Made by a program: the position numbers and the translations under genes. From CAZSPL01 sp964608735 (GTDB taxonomy: Bacteria > JAJVIF01 > JAPKYR01 > CAZSPL01), in the NCBI GenBank assembly GCA_964608735.1, contig CAZSPL010000097.1, positions 1 through 13,463 on the forward strand: a DNA stretch of 13,463 nucleotides, in the 5' to 3' direction. The notes under the pieces were generated by a model, which ran no database searches, was not told the DNA's origin, and saw only the letters and a program-made list of their open reading frames with translations. Below are positions 6,817 through 13,463 of the stretch, piece after piece (positions within the stretch are counted from its first letter, which is position 1; each line of letters starts with the position of its first letter).

Positions 6817-7616
6817 CAGAGGTCTTGCACCTTGATAAGACGGATTGCCTTCCCGATGATGTCGGCCTCATCGAATTTCAAGTCCGGGAAATTTGGATTG
6901 GACGAGCGAAGCACCAGCCCGTCGGGATAGTTGTGAACTTCCTTCAGCATGATCCCCTGCTCCCCCACGCGCACCGCCGATATATCCCCCGCCTTCAGGA
7001 GCCCCTTCTGCGCGGGGGAGATGATGACCACATCGTTCTCCTCGACCCTGCTGCCGAGCATCGAATCGCCGACAACACGTACCGCGAAGAGGTCGGGGTC
7101 GCCGGGAAGCTCCGCCGAGGGAAGCATGAGGGATTCACCGGCATCGAGCGATTTGTAGCCGGTGGGTCCGCCCGCGGCGATGAGTCCCACCACCGGCACC
7201 TTGCGTATGCCACCCGCGGTTTTCGCGCGTCCCGCCTGGCCAACCACGAATTCAATCAGCTCCCCGAAATCGGGGAACTGCTTCTTGAGATTTTCGAGAT
7301 AGCTTTGCGAAATGGCCGATGTGCGCATGGGAGATGACGCTTCTATCTCGCGAAGGATGTCGTCGTCGGTAAGCGGCTCATCGGCGCCATATGTCGCGCC
7401 GCGCGAACGGGCGAGCAGATAATCGAACGACACCCCGAGCGCGTCGGCGAGACGGCGTATGGCATCGGCCTTGGGAGGGTTGCGCCTTCCGCGCTCGATA
7501 CGGCTCAAGTGCCCTTTGTCAATCCCGGCCCGGTCGGCGAGGTAATAGATTGTCCACCCATGGGCTTTCCTGAGTTTCTTTATCGTCTCGCCAAATTGTA
7601 GCGCCAGTTCATCCAT
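6816..7616 (-). CDS. XRE-type repressor with S24/LexA-like self-cleavage domain (CI-like)
   Basis: This is a 266-residue transcription regulator. Residues about 8-67 are an XRE/Cro-type helix-turn-helix (IKKLRKAHGWTIYYLADRAG, then LSRIERGRRNPP). A linker of about 65 residues follows, then a LexA/S24 peptidase domain (140-266). The catalytic dyad is visible as Ser185 in GDSM (183-186) and Lys225 in IMLKEVH. The likely self-cleavage bond is Ala148-Gly149 in GLIAAGG, placed as in LexA and lambda CI. The helix-turn-helix is not the winged helix of LexA, so this is a CI-like repressor, not lexA. An ATG at 7616 is preferred over an in-frame TTG at 7622; neither has a clear Shine-Dalgarno. It has its own promoter and a palindrome before the start, suggesting autorepression that could be lifted by RecA-stimulated cleavage. 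No phage genes are nearby; its targets other than the coupled zinc-ribbon gene are unknown. Confidence 0.92.
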   Translation of the reverse strand: MDELALQFGETIKKLRKAHGWTIYYLADRAGIDKGHLSRIERGRRNPPKADAIRRLADALGVSFDYLLARSRGATYGADEPLTDDDILREIEASSPMRTSAISQSYLENLKKQFPDFGELIEFVVGQAGRAKTAGGIRKVPVVGLIAAGGPTGYKSLDAGESLMLPSAELPGDPDLFAVRVVGDSMLGSRVEENDVVIISPAQKGLLKAGDISAVRVGEQGIMLKEVHNYPDGLVLRSSNPNFPDLKFDEADIIGKAIRLIKVQDL

Positions 7617-7621
7617 TGCCA

Positions 7622-7633
7622 AATGTCAACATT
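7622..7633. promoter_or_regulatory. Candidate operator at the repressor transcription start
   Basis: AATGT-CA-ACATT is a perfect inverted repeat with 5-bp arms. It lies between the repressor -10 box and the start codon, over the predicted transcription start. The position fits steric autorepression by the encoded HTH dimer. A 12-bp palindrome in AT-rich DNA could occur by chance and no second copy was found elsewhere. Confidence 0.35.
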
Positions 7634-7636
7634 AAA

Positions 7637-7665
7637 ATTATATAGAACGTTGAGCCGAAAAACAA
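7637..7665 (-). promoter_or_regulatory. Sigma-70-like promoter of the repressor gene
   Basis: On the minus strand TTGTTT (7665-7660) and TATAAT (7642-7637) are separated by exactly 17 bp. Transcription would begin near 7630, leaving a leader of roughly 13 nt to the ATG at 7616. The region is much more AT-rich than the flanking genes. Confidence 0.6.
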
Positions 7666-7691
7666 GGCAGTAAGATTCCCTTTACTTAATA

Positions 7692-8423
7692 TCACTTCTT
7701 TTTGATCGTTCCTGCACCGGAAATGCTCTGTGTGACCTTCGGGTCGCCTATATACGTCACGCTGCCGACGCCGCTCACCTCGACATCCAGTTTATCGCTC
7801 ACGTTCACCACGGCGCTTCCAGCCCCGCTGATGGACAGGTCACACACTTTGCATAACAGCTGATCGGCGTTGTAGGAGCCGGTACCGCTGATGCTCACAT
7901 CCTGGCGCTCGGCTACGCCCGAGATATCGAACGAACCCGCGCCGGAGAGGCTGATATCAAGCTCATACGCGCTAAGATTGCTGATTGATGTATCCGCTGC
8001 CCCGCTTATATCGACCGACAAATCATGGGTGTTGAGATCGGGCACCGCGATCTTCGCCTCGCCTGATAATTCGACCGCATTCAAATCCTTGACTTTTATC
8101 CGTATCTCGATCCTCTTGCTTGGACGAATCGCCATACCGGGCGTGTCGAATTCTATGCTCAACTCGTTTCCGGTTACGCTCGTGACAATCTTCTCGAGGA
8201 TATTGTCATCCCCCTCGATTTTCAGCGATTCCACGCCTGATTGCTCAATGAGGATATCGGCGGCGATGGACATCGATATGGCGTTGAATCCTTCGACATC
8301 TCGCTCTTGCGAAATGATGTTGCCGGAACCGGTGGTGTAGAACCGGCCGCATCCCGGCAGCGCGAGGATCAGAATTACCGCTGTCACGAGAATTAGGATT
8401 GTTTTCACTTTTTCAGAGTTCAT
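7692..8423 (-). CDS. Predicted lipoprotein with GIN/DUF2807 beta-repeat domain
   Basis: This 243-residue exported protein has a lipoprotein-type signal peptide: positive start MNSEKVK, hydrophobic core about 9-22, and a lipobox LPGC with Cys25 as the predicted lipidated residue. Proline at -2 is not the commonest choice. The mature part is a GIN-type domain (DUF2807, 'putative auto-transporter adhesin, head GIN'). FNAISMSIAADILIEQS opens it, then a ladder of beta turns repeats every 17-21 residues: VDISGAAD, ISLSGAGS, VSISGTGS, LSISGAGS, VEVSGVGS and SISGAGT. These form a right-handed beta solenoid in solved relatives. Molecular function of the family is unknown; a cell-surface or periplasmic location is likely. 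The ATG at 8423 has a strong GGAGG six nt upstream. It begins 20 nt after the lnt stop, so it is probably in the secA-lnt transcript, next to the enzyme that would acylate it. Confidence 0.88.
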   Translation of the reverse strand: MNSEKVKTILILVTAVILILALPGCGRFYTTGSGNIISQERDVEGFNAISMSIAADILIEQSGVESLKIEGDDNILEKIVTSVTGNELSIEFDTPGMAIRPSKRIEIRIKVKDLNAVELSGEAKIAVPDLNTHDLSVDISGAADTSISNLSAYELDISLSGAGSFDISGVAERQDVSISGTGSYNADQLLCKVCDLSISGAGSAVVNVSDKLDVEVSGVGSVTYIGDPKVTQSISGAGTIKKK

Positions 8424-8443
8424 TTGCTTCCTCCGTACCTGAT

Positions 8444-10033
8444 TTAGCCGGCTTTCCGCGGCGCAATTCCGGGCACCGTGGAATTCGACCTGTAGATGGC
8501 AATAGTCAACATTATGAGGACACCGAGGAGGCACAGCCGGGGTAACCAGTCGCCGTGCTTTGTATAGAATGTCACCCATCGCCTCGGCGCGATGCGGCGC
8601 GTTATTGCCTGTTTCACATACAGCCCGGTTTCGTCATACCGCCTTCCCTCCGGGTCGATGAAGCTCGAAACGCCGGTCGTCGCGGCCCGCGAGAGCCATA
8701 TGCGGTTCTCGATGGCGCGGAAGACATCGAAATGCGCATGCTCCGAGCTCGCTTTCGACTTGCCGAACCACGATGTGTTGGTCAGCAGGAACAGGAAATC
8801 GCAGTCGTCCGCCACGATGCGCCGGGTCAAATCGGGGAAGAATGATTCATAGCATATGACGATGCCGACCCTTCCCTCGACGGTATCGATGCCCTCGAGC
8901 TCGCGTCCGTCGATGAGGCTTTCATCGCCCCACGGATACTCCGGGAACCACGATTTAATATGGTTTTCGAGGGGTATAACCTCGCCGAACGGGACGATGT
9001 GTATCTTGCGGTAAATCCCGATCAGCCCGCCCTCGGGCGAGAATACCGCCGCCGCGTTGTACGGGCCGTCCTCGGTGTCATCCTGCGTACCGAGTATAAA
9101 CGTCTTCCCCGTCCTCTTCGCGAGGCCGCCGATCATCTGCCTGCGCGACATGCCGTACGGCCCGATGGGAAATTCGTCGAGCGCGTCCGGGATGGCCCCT
9201 TCCGGCCAGACGATGAATCCGCCGTTGTCGTAGTTTAAATTTTGCGACCATTCCTCGATTGTCATCCCGCTGTAATCGAGCCACGCTTCCTTGTTGATGT
9301 CGATGGTCCACGATGTCTGCGTGTTGACATCGCGCTGGAAAAGGCTCACCTCGGTGGATGCATCGGGTTCGGCGGCCGAGAGCATCGAGAAACCGAAAAT
9401 GAATGCGAACGCCACGGCGGCGAGCGCGGGCACCGCGGAAAGAAGCGCTTTAACCCTGAAGCGCGCGGCGATAATCCCGAAGATCGCGGCGTTGAACCAT
9501 ACGAGCAGGAATGAGACTCCCCATGCGCCGGTAAATTCGGATATTTGAATGAACGGGAGATTGGCATACTGCCCATGATGCAGATAAGGCCATGGGAACG
9601 ACAGGAACCCGAGGCTCCGTCCGTATTCCGAGAGCAGTACGAGCGCCGGGAGGATGATGTAACACAGCTCGGATTTCAGCTTACGGCGGATGAAGAAGAA
9701 CAGCGGGAACGCGAGGGTGAATGTCACGCTGTTCATGAAGCATTCGACGAACAGCCAGTGCCAGCCATACTGCGATACCCATACCAGCGAGTTAACAAGG
9801 AAAATGTAATACGCGAAGAACGGGATGAGAACCCTCGCCCAGAATCCCCGGTTGTTGACGCGCAGTAGAATGGGGATGAGCGCCACAAAGCCGAACGGCC
9901 AGAAATGCCCCGCGTAATCGGGCATGCACAGCATCACCGCGGAAATCAATATGGTGAGGACATCGAGGATGAATATACCGAATTTGTTCTTCACTGAATT
10001 CCGACCGGCTGCCTCGGCTGATTCACCGCTCAC
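8444..10033 (-). CDS. lnt: Apolipoprotein N-acyltransferase
   Basis: This integral inner-membrane enzyme transfers an acyl chain from phospholipid to the N-terminal cysteine of lipoproteins, the last step of lipoprotein maturation. The 529-residue protein has several hydrophobic membrane segments in residues about 18-220, including SFPWPYLHHGQYAN (145-158), which corresponds to the family FPW motif. The periplasmic nitrilase-like domain (about 226-485) has the full triad: Glu278 in WPEGAIP, Lys343 in IYRKIHIVPFGE, and Cys394 in ICYESFFPD. A final membrane segment lies at about 497-514. The frame opens with GTG at 10033, six nt after the secA stop. A second GTG at 9994 (residue 14) is possible, and neither has a good Shine-Dalgarno, so coupling to secA translation is likely. 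It is followed after 20 nt by a lipoprotein gene. Confidence 0.96.
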   Translation of the reverse strand: MSGESAEAAGRNSVKNKFGIFILDVLTILISAVMLCMPDYAGHFWPFGFVALIPILLRVNNRGFWARVLIPFFAYYIFLVNSLVWVSQYGWHWLFVECFMNSVTFTLAFPLFFFIRRKLKSELCYIILPALVLLSEYGRSLGFLSFPWPYLHHGQYANLPFIQISEFTGAWGVSFLLVWFNAAIFGIIAARFRVKALLSAVPALAAVAFAFIFGFSMLSAAEPDASTEVSLFQRDVNTQTSWTIDINKEAWLDYSGMTIEEWSQNLNYDNGGFIVWPEGAIPDALDEFPIGPYGMSRRQMIGGLAKRTGKTFILGTQDDTEDGPYNAAAVFSPEGGLIGIYRKIHIVPFGEVIPLENHIKSWFPEYPWGDESLIDGRELEGIDTVEGRVGIVICYESFFPDLTRRIVADDCDFLFLLTNTSWFGKSKASSEHAHFDVFRAIENRIWLSRAATTGVSSFIDPEGRRYDETGLYVKQAITRRIAPRRWVTFYTKHGDWLPRLCLLGVLIMLTIAIYRSNSTVPGIAPRKAG

Positions 10034-10039
10034 GCAGCG

Positions 10040-12619
10040 CTATTTCGGGGCCCCGCAGCATTTTTTATATTTCTTCCCGCTTCCGCAGGGACATGGGTCG
10101 TTACGTCCCACCTTCTGGCTCACTTTGCGCTGTTTTCGCTTGACCGGCTGGTCGCCATGCGATTCGGCGAGATTCTGATATACCGATTTCTGTTCCTTGA
10201 CCAACTGCGACTGGAAGATCATCCGGATTGTCGTCTCCCTGATGGCTTCCCAGAGGTCCTGGAACATGAAGAAGGATTCCTTGGTGTATGCCACGAGCGG
10301 GTCAACCTGCGCGTAGGCGCGCAACCCGATTCCCGCGCGGAGGCCGTCGAGGGCATACAGGTGATCGACCCACATCCGGTCGATGATATTCAGCGCGATA
10401 AACCGCTCCAGCTTGCGCATATCCTCGGGGCCGGTATCCAGTTCCTTCGCGGCGTACAGTTCATGGGCTTTACTCGTAAGCCGCTCGATGACCTCATCGC
10501 GGGTAAGGTTCTTGAGGTCATCCGGCTCGATGGTTTTCAGTATCGGGAAAACTGTCTTGCAGTCGAGGAGGAATTCATCGCCGCGCTGGTCGGTACGCGA
10601 GATCTTCGGGTCCAGGTACTTGGCGGCAAGATGCTTGATAACTTCGCCGCGCCATTCGTGAAGCTCGTCGCTTATGTCTTCGCCGAGGAGTATACGGTCG
10701 CGCTCGCGGTAAATAGACGTGCGCTGTTTCTCCATGACATCATCGTACTTGAGGACGTGTTTCCTGATTTCAAAGTTATGCGCCTCGACCTTCTTCTGCG
10801 CTTTTTCGATTGCGGACGTGATCCACCTGTGCTCGATGGGCATATCGTCCGGAAGCCCGAGCGCGTTCATGGTGTTCCGTATGCGCTCCGGGCCGAAAAT
10901 GCGCATGAGGTCGTCTTCGAGTGAGAGGTAAAAGCGCGATGAGCCGGGATCCCCCTGGCGGCCGGCGCGCCCGCGAAGCTGGTTGTCGATGCGGCGCGAT
11001 TCGTGGCGCTCGGTGCCGATTATACGCAGGCCGCCCTGTTCGACGACCCCGAGCCCGAGCTTGATATCGGTCCCGCGCCCGGCCATGTTCGTCGCGATGG
11101 TGACCGAGCTTTTCTGGCCGGCATCCTTGATTATCTCGGCCTCGCGCTCGTGGTTCTTGGCATTCAGCACGTTGTGCGGGACTTTGCGCTTGTCGAGAAA
11201 GCCGGCAAGCTCCTCGGATGTTTCGATGGCGATAGTGCCCACGAGTACCGGCTGGCCCCGTTTGTAGCAGTCCTCGATGTCGTCGAGAACGGCTTCGAAC
11301 TTCGCTTCCTTCGTCTTGTATATCAAATCGGACTGGTCATCGCGCACCATCGGCTGGTTCGTGGGAATCACCACGACATCCATGTTGTATATCTCGCGGA
11401 ACTCCTCTTCCTCGGTCTTGGCGGTGCCGGTCATGCCGGCGAGCTTGCGGTAGAGGCGGTAGTAATTCTGTATCGTGATGGTCGCCATGGTCTGGCTTTC
11501 ATTCTCGATCTTGACATGTTCCTTGGCTTCGATCGCCTGGTGAAGCCCTTCGGAATAGCGCCGCCCATGCATCATGCGCCCGGTGAATTCATCGACAATG
11601 ATGACCTTCCCTTCCTGGATGACATAGCTGATATCGCGTTTGTACAGCGTATGCGCTTTCAGTGCCGTGAGGGCATGGTGTGAGAGGAGGGTGTTCGCGC
11701 CGTCGAACAGGTGGTCGACGCCGAGCATCTTCTCGATCTTTTTAATGCCGTCCTCGGTGAACGTCGCGTTGTGCTCTTTCTCGGTTACTTCATAGTCGCC
11801 TGTATCCTCTTCGTCCTTCTTCTCTTTCAGCCTCGGTATGATCTGCGCGAATGTCCGGTAAAGGTCGTTCGAACGCTCCGCCGTGCCGGAAATGATGAGG
11901 GGGGTACGGGCTTCATCGATGAGGATAGAGTCTACTTCGTCGACGATGGCGAAATTAAGCTCCCCCTGCGCCCGGAGATTGACATCGGTGACCATGTTGT
12001 CGCGCAGGTAATCGAACCCGAACTCGCTGTTGGTGCCGTAAATGATGTCGGCTTCGTAGCATTGCTGGCGGGTTTTCTTATCCTGGCCGTTCTGTATCGC
12101 GGCGACGACCAGCCCGAGGTTCGTGAATATCGGCCCCATCCACTCGGCGTCGCGCGCCGCGAGGTAATCGTTGACCGTCACGACATGCGTGCTGTGGCCG
12201 GGGAGCGCATTCAGGTAGATGGCGAGGGTCGCCGCGAGGGTCTTGCCTTCGCCGGTCTTCATCTCGGCGATGCGTCCCTGGTGAAGCACTATCCCGCCGA
12301 TTAGCTGGACATCGAAATGCCGCTGCTTCTCGACGTGGAAACGTTTCGACGACTCCCTTACCGCGGCGAATGCTTCCGGGAGTACTTCGTCGAGGGCTAC
12401 CTCGATGAGCTTGTGTTTCTCCTCGTCATTGGATGGTTTATTGCGCTTGACGTAGTCATCGATGCGCCGCCGGAACTCGTCGGTCTTCGCCCTGAGCTGC
12501 TCGTCGGTGAGCGCTTCGAAGCTCGCCTCGAGGACGTTGATCTTGTCGATTACCTGCTGGAAATACTTAAAATCGCCTTTCGCTTTGATATTGCCCTGTA
12601 TTTTCCGTATGAACGCCAA
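10040..12619 (-). CDS. secA: Preprotein translocase ATPase SecA (TTG start)
   Basis: This motor ATPase pushes unfolded preproteins through the SecYEG channel. The 859-residue length is typical. Visible parts: Walker A MKTGEGKT (120-127), the preprotein-binding region after about 220, DEVD Walker B (227-230) with [15 protein letters not shown] following, [20 protein letters not shown] in the crosslinking/NBD region, [12 protein letters not shown] and [21 protein letters not shown] in the second ATPase domain, and the C-terminal zinc motif [13 protein letters not shown] (Cys843, Cys845, Cys854, Cys855), which binds SecB and lipids. The start codon is TTG at 12619: translation from it gives the expected [10 protein letters not shown] beginning, GGAAGG lies six nt upstream, and no ATG exists before residue 120. 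It heads a likely secA-lnt-lipoprotein transcript. All motifs are intact. Confidence 0.98.
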   Translation of the reverse strand: MAFIRKIQGNIKAKGDFKYFQQVIDKINVLEASFEALTDEQLRAKTDEFRRRIDDYVKRNKPSNDEEKHKLIEVALDEVLPEAFAAVRESSKRFHVEKQRHFDVQLIGGIVLHQGRIAEMKTGEGKTLAATLAIYLNALPGHSTHVVTVNDYLAARDAEWMGPIFTNLGLVVAAIQNGQDKKTRQQCYEADIIYGTNSEFGFDYLRDNMVTDVNLRAQGELNFAIVDEVDSILIDEARTPLIISGTAERSNDLYRTFAQIIPRLKEKKDEEDTGDYEVTEKEHNATFTEDGIKKIEKMLGVDHLFDGANTLLSHHALTALKAHTLYKRDISYVIQEGKVIIVDEFTGRMMHGRRYSEGLHQAIEAKEHVKIENESQTMATITIQNYYRLYRKLAGMTGTAKTEEEEFREIYNMDVVVIPTNQPMVRDDQSDLIYKTKEAKFEAVLDDIEDCYKRGQPVLVGTIAIETSEELAGFLDKRKVPHNVLNAKNHEREAEIIKDAGQKSSVTIATNMAGRGTDIKLGLGVVEQGGLRIIGTERHESRRIDNQLRGRAGRQGDPGSSRFYLSLEDDLMRIFGPERIRNTMNALGLPDDMPIEHRWITSAIEKAQKKVEAHNFEIRKHVLKYDDVMEKQRTSIYRERDRILLGEDISDELHEWRGEVIKHLAAKYLDPKISRTDQRGDEFLLDCKTVFPILKTIEPDDLKNLTRDEVIERLTSKAHELYAAKELDTGPEDMRKLERFIALNIIDRMWVDHLYALDGLRAGIGLRAYAQVDPLVAYTKESFFMFQDLWEAIRETTIRMIFQSQLVKEQKSVYQNLAESHGDQPVKRKQRKVSQKVGRNDPCPCGSGKKYKKCCGAPK

Positions 12620-12698
12620 AATCCGCCTTCCGTGGCCGCTCCCTTCCGCTTTCGCTATGCTACTGCGAACGAGTATGGTCGCGGTTTGTTAGTACTGA

Positions 12699-12727
12699 AT
12701 TATAGTCTAATTACATCATATTAAACA
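12699..12727 (-). promoter_or_regulatory. Candidate promoter of secA
   Basis: TATAAT on the minus strand (12704-12699) lies in an AT-rich 170-bp gap between the OstA-like gene and secA. The hexamer 17 bp upstream (TGTTTA, 12727-12722) is a poor -35. Transcription would start near 12692, giving a leader of about 73 nt. The leader holds no reading frame resembling SecM. Confidence 0.4.
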
Positions 12728-12794
12728 TTCGCGTATTCTTTAAGGCTCATCTTCAGGACATATTAACTACCGATAAGTTTCATGCAAGAGGATA

Positions 12795-13463
12795 TCAGCC
12801 TTCCCCTTCCGACGGCGCGGTTTTATTCTCTTGCTCGCGCTTTATCCGTTCCTCTTCGACATCGACCCATGCGGTCGATTTAACATCGCCGCGGGCTTCA
12901 AATATCCTGGTCGTCATAAATAAGAAAGCCTCGTTGGCATAAACCGTATTCTTCTCTTCCCGCATGACCTCTACATTCCCGGTAAGGTGAATCAAGTCAT
13001 AATCCCTGAGGTATTCCCCCTCGTCGGCTTTTCCATGCTGATGCTCCTGTTCGAGGAAAACCCCGCCGGTAGCCTTGGCATCCTCGGTATCAGTATGCAC
13101 GACAAGCTTATCGCACGTGAGTGTGGCCCATTTGCGGGCGTCGTCCTTTACATCCTCCGACTCATCCTCGCCGATTACCTCGGCCTCGAACAGCCAGTCC
13201 CCGTTGCTCTGGTGCAGCCAGACATCGCCATCGAGGGTAAGAAGCTGGACATCCTCGGAATCGTCCATCGTCGCGGTATCGCATTTGCCCTCTTTGTCGG
13301 GCTGGACACCGTGCACATCGTCGCGTAACTGGTACCAGTCATCCTCACCCTTAACTTCAAGCTCAACGCAATTGACGGTGGTCTTCTCCTTCGCGACAAC
13401 CTGCGTGACCTTCTTATCGTCCTTGGTGATGACCTTTTCGTCGAACAGCCACTGGCCGTTGTC
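12795..13463 (-). CDS. OstA/LptA-like beta-repeat protein, 5' end missing
   Basis: The last 222 residues of a longer protein are visible; the frame is open to the right edge. The sequence is acidic, with alternating hydrophobic residues as in the OstA/LptA beta-jellyroll family that carries lipopolysaccharide across the periplasm. Typical blocks are LLTLDGDVWLHQ (about 74-85), GGVFLEQEHQHGKADEGEYL (about 132-151), DLIHLTGNVEVMR (about 154-166) and YANEAFLF (about 173-180). There is an internal repeat with an 85-residue period: DNGQWLFDEKVI (1-12) matches SNGDWLFEAEVI (86-97), and a Cys follows at the same offset in each (Cys32 and Cys117). The acidic, Lys/Glu-rich end (ERIKREQENKTAPSEGEG) looks flexible. 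No signal peptide can be seen because the start is outside the window. It could be a multi-repeat LptA relative or another OstA-domain envelope protein. It precedes secA by 175 nt on the same strand. Confidence 0.7.
   Translation of the reverse strand, partial: DNGQWLFDEKVITKDDKKVTQVVAKEKTTVNCVELEVKGEDDWYQLRDDVHGVQPDKEGKCDTATMDDSEDVQLLTLDGDVWLHQSNGDWLFEAEVIGEDESEDVKDDARKWATLTCDKLVVHTDTEDAKATGGVFLEQEHQHGKADEGEYLRDYDLIHLTGNVEVMREEKNTVYANEAFLFMTTRIFEARGDVKSTAWVDVEEERIKREQENKTAPSEGEG

Noticed and set aside
6816..7616. LexA itself
   Set aside because: The DNA-binding domain is XRE/Cro-type, not the LexA winged helix; only the peptidase domain is shared.
10157..12304. Several plus-strand frames of 190-255 codons opposite secA
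   Set aside because: All lie entirely inside secA, whose motifs are intact; the antisense translations show no domain and no ribosome sites.
12620..12794. SecM-like arrest leader upstream of secA
   Set aside because: No open frame with a signal peptide or arrest-like end is present; the preceding gene is an OstA-like protein.

Overview
The window looks like chromosomal core sequence from a Gram-negative-type (diderm) bacterium with fairly high GC. The diderm reading rests on three genes: an apolipoprotein N-acyltransferase (Lnt), a predicted lipoprotein, and an OstA/LptA-like periplasmic repeat protein. No ribosomal RNA is present and the gene order does not match any model genome I know, so I cannot name the lineage. 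An uncultivated phylum is plausible. No tRNA, CRISPR array or intact insertion sequence was seen. No gene-free stretch exceeds 300 bases.

Layout. Ten genes tile the window, nine on the minus strand and one (mrp) on the plus strand. In minus-strand transcription order, starting at the high-coordinate end: the 3' part of an OstA/LptA-like gene (12795-13463); secA with a TTG start (10040-12619); lnt (8444-10033); a GIN-domain (DUF2807) lipoprotein (7692-8423); a LexA/CI-type self-cleaving repressor (6816-7616); and a two-TM double zinc-ribbon protein (6397-6816) whose start overlaps the repressor stop. mrp (5317-6393) converges on the zinc-ribbon gene with a 3-bp gap. Divergent from mrp is an ABC-F ATPase (3233-5143). 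Next on the minus strand comes a 677-residue two-module dehydrogenase/reductase (1123-3156), then a dTDP-glucose 4,6-dehydratase (1-937) that runs off the left edge.

How the genes fit together. The right half is a cell-envelope block: SecA drives export, Lnt completes lipoprotein acylation, a lipoprotein gene follows directly, and the OstA-like protein probably belongs to envelope biogenesis. The repressor/zinc-ribbon pair forms a small, apparently autoregulated unit with its own promoter and a palindrome at the predicted transcription start. The left half holds housekeeping functions (Mrp Fe-S carrier, ABC-F translation factor, nucleotide-sugar synthesis) plus the most unusual gene. That gene joins a module resembling Firmicutes proteins annotated as 'quinate 5-dehydrogenase' to a module closely resembling cyanobacterial acyl-ACP reductase (AAR), with the AAR catalytic cysteine in place.

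The 173-bp divergent region between the ABC-F gene and mrp carries three copies of an 11-bp palindrome (GGGACWGTCCC), two of them inside a 26-bp tandem direct repeat. Recognisable TATAAT boxes precede the two-module reductase, mrp, repressor and secA genes, which suggests ordinary sigma-70-like promoters.
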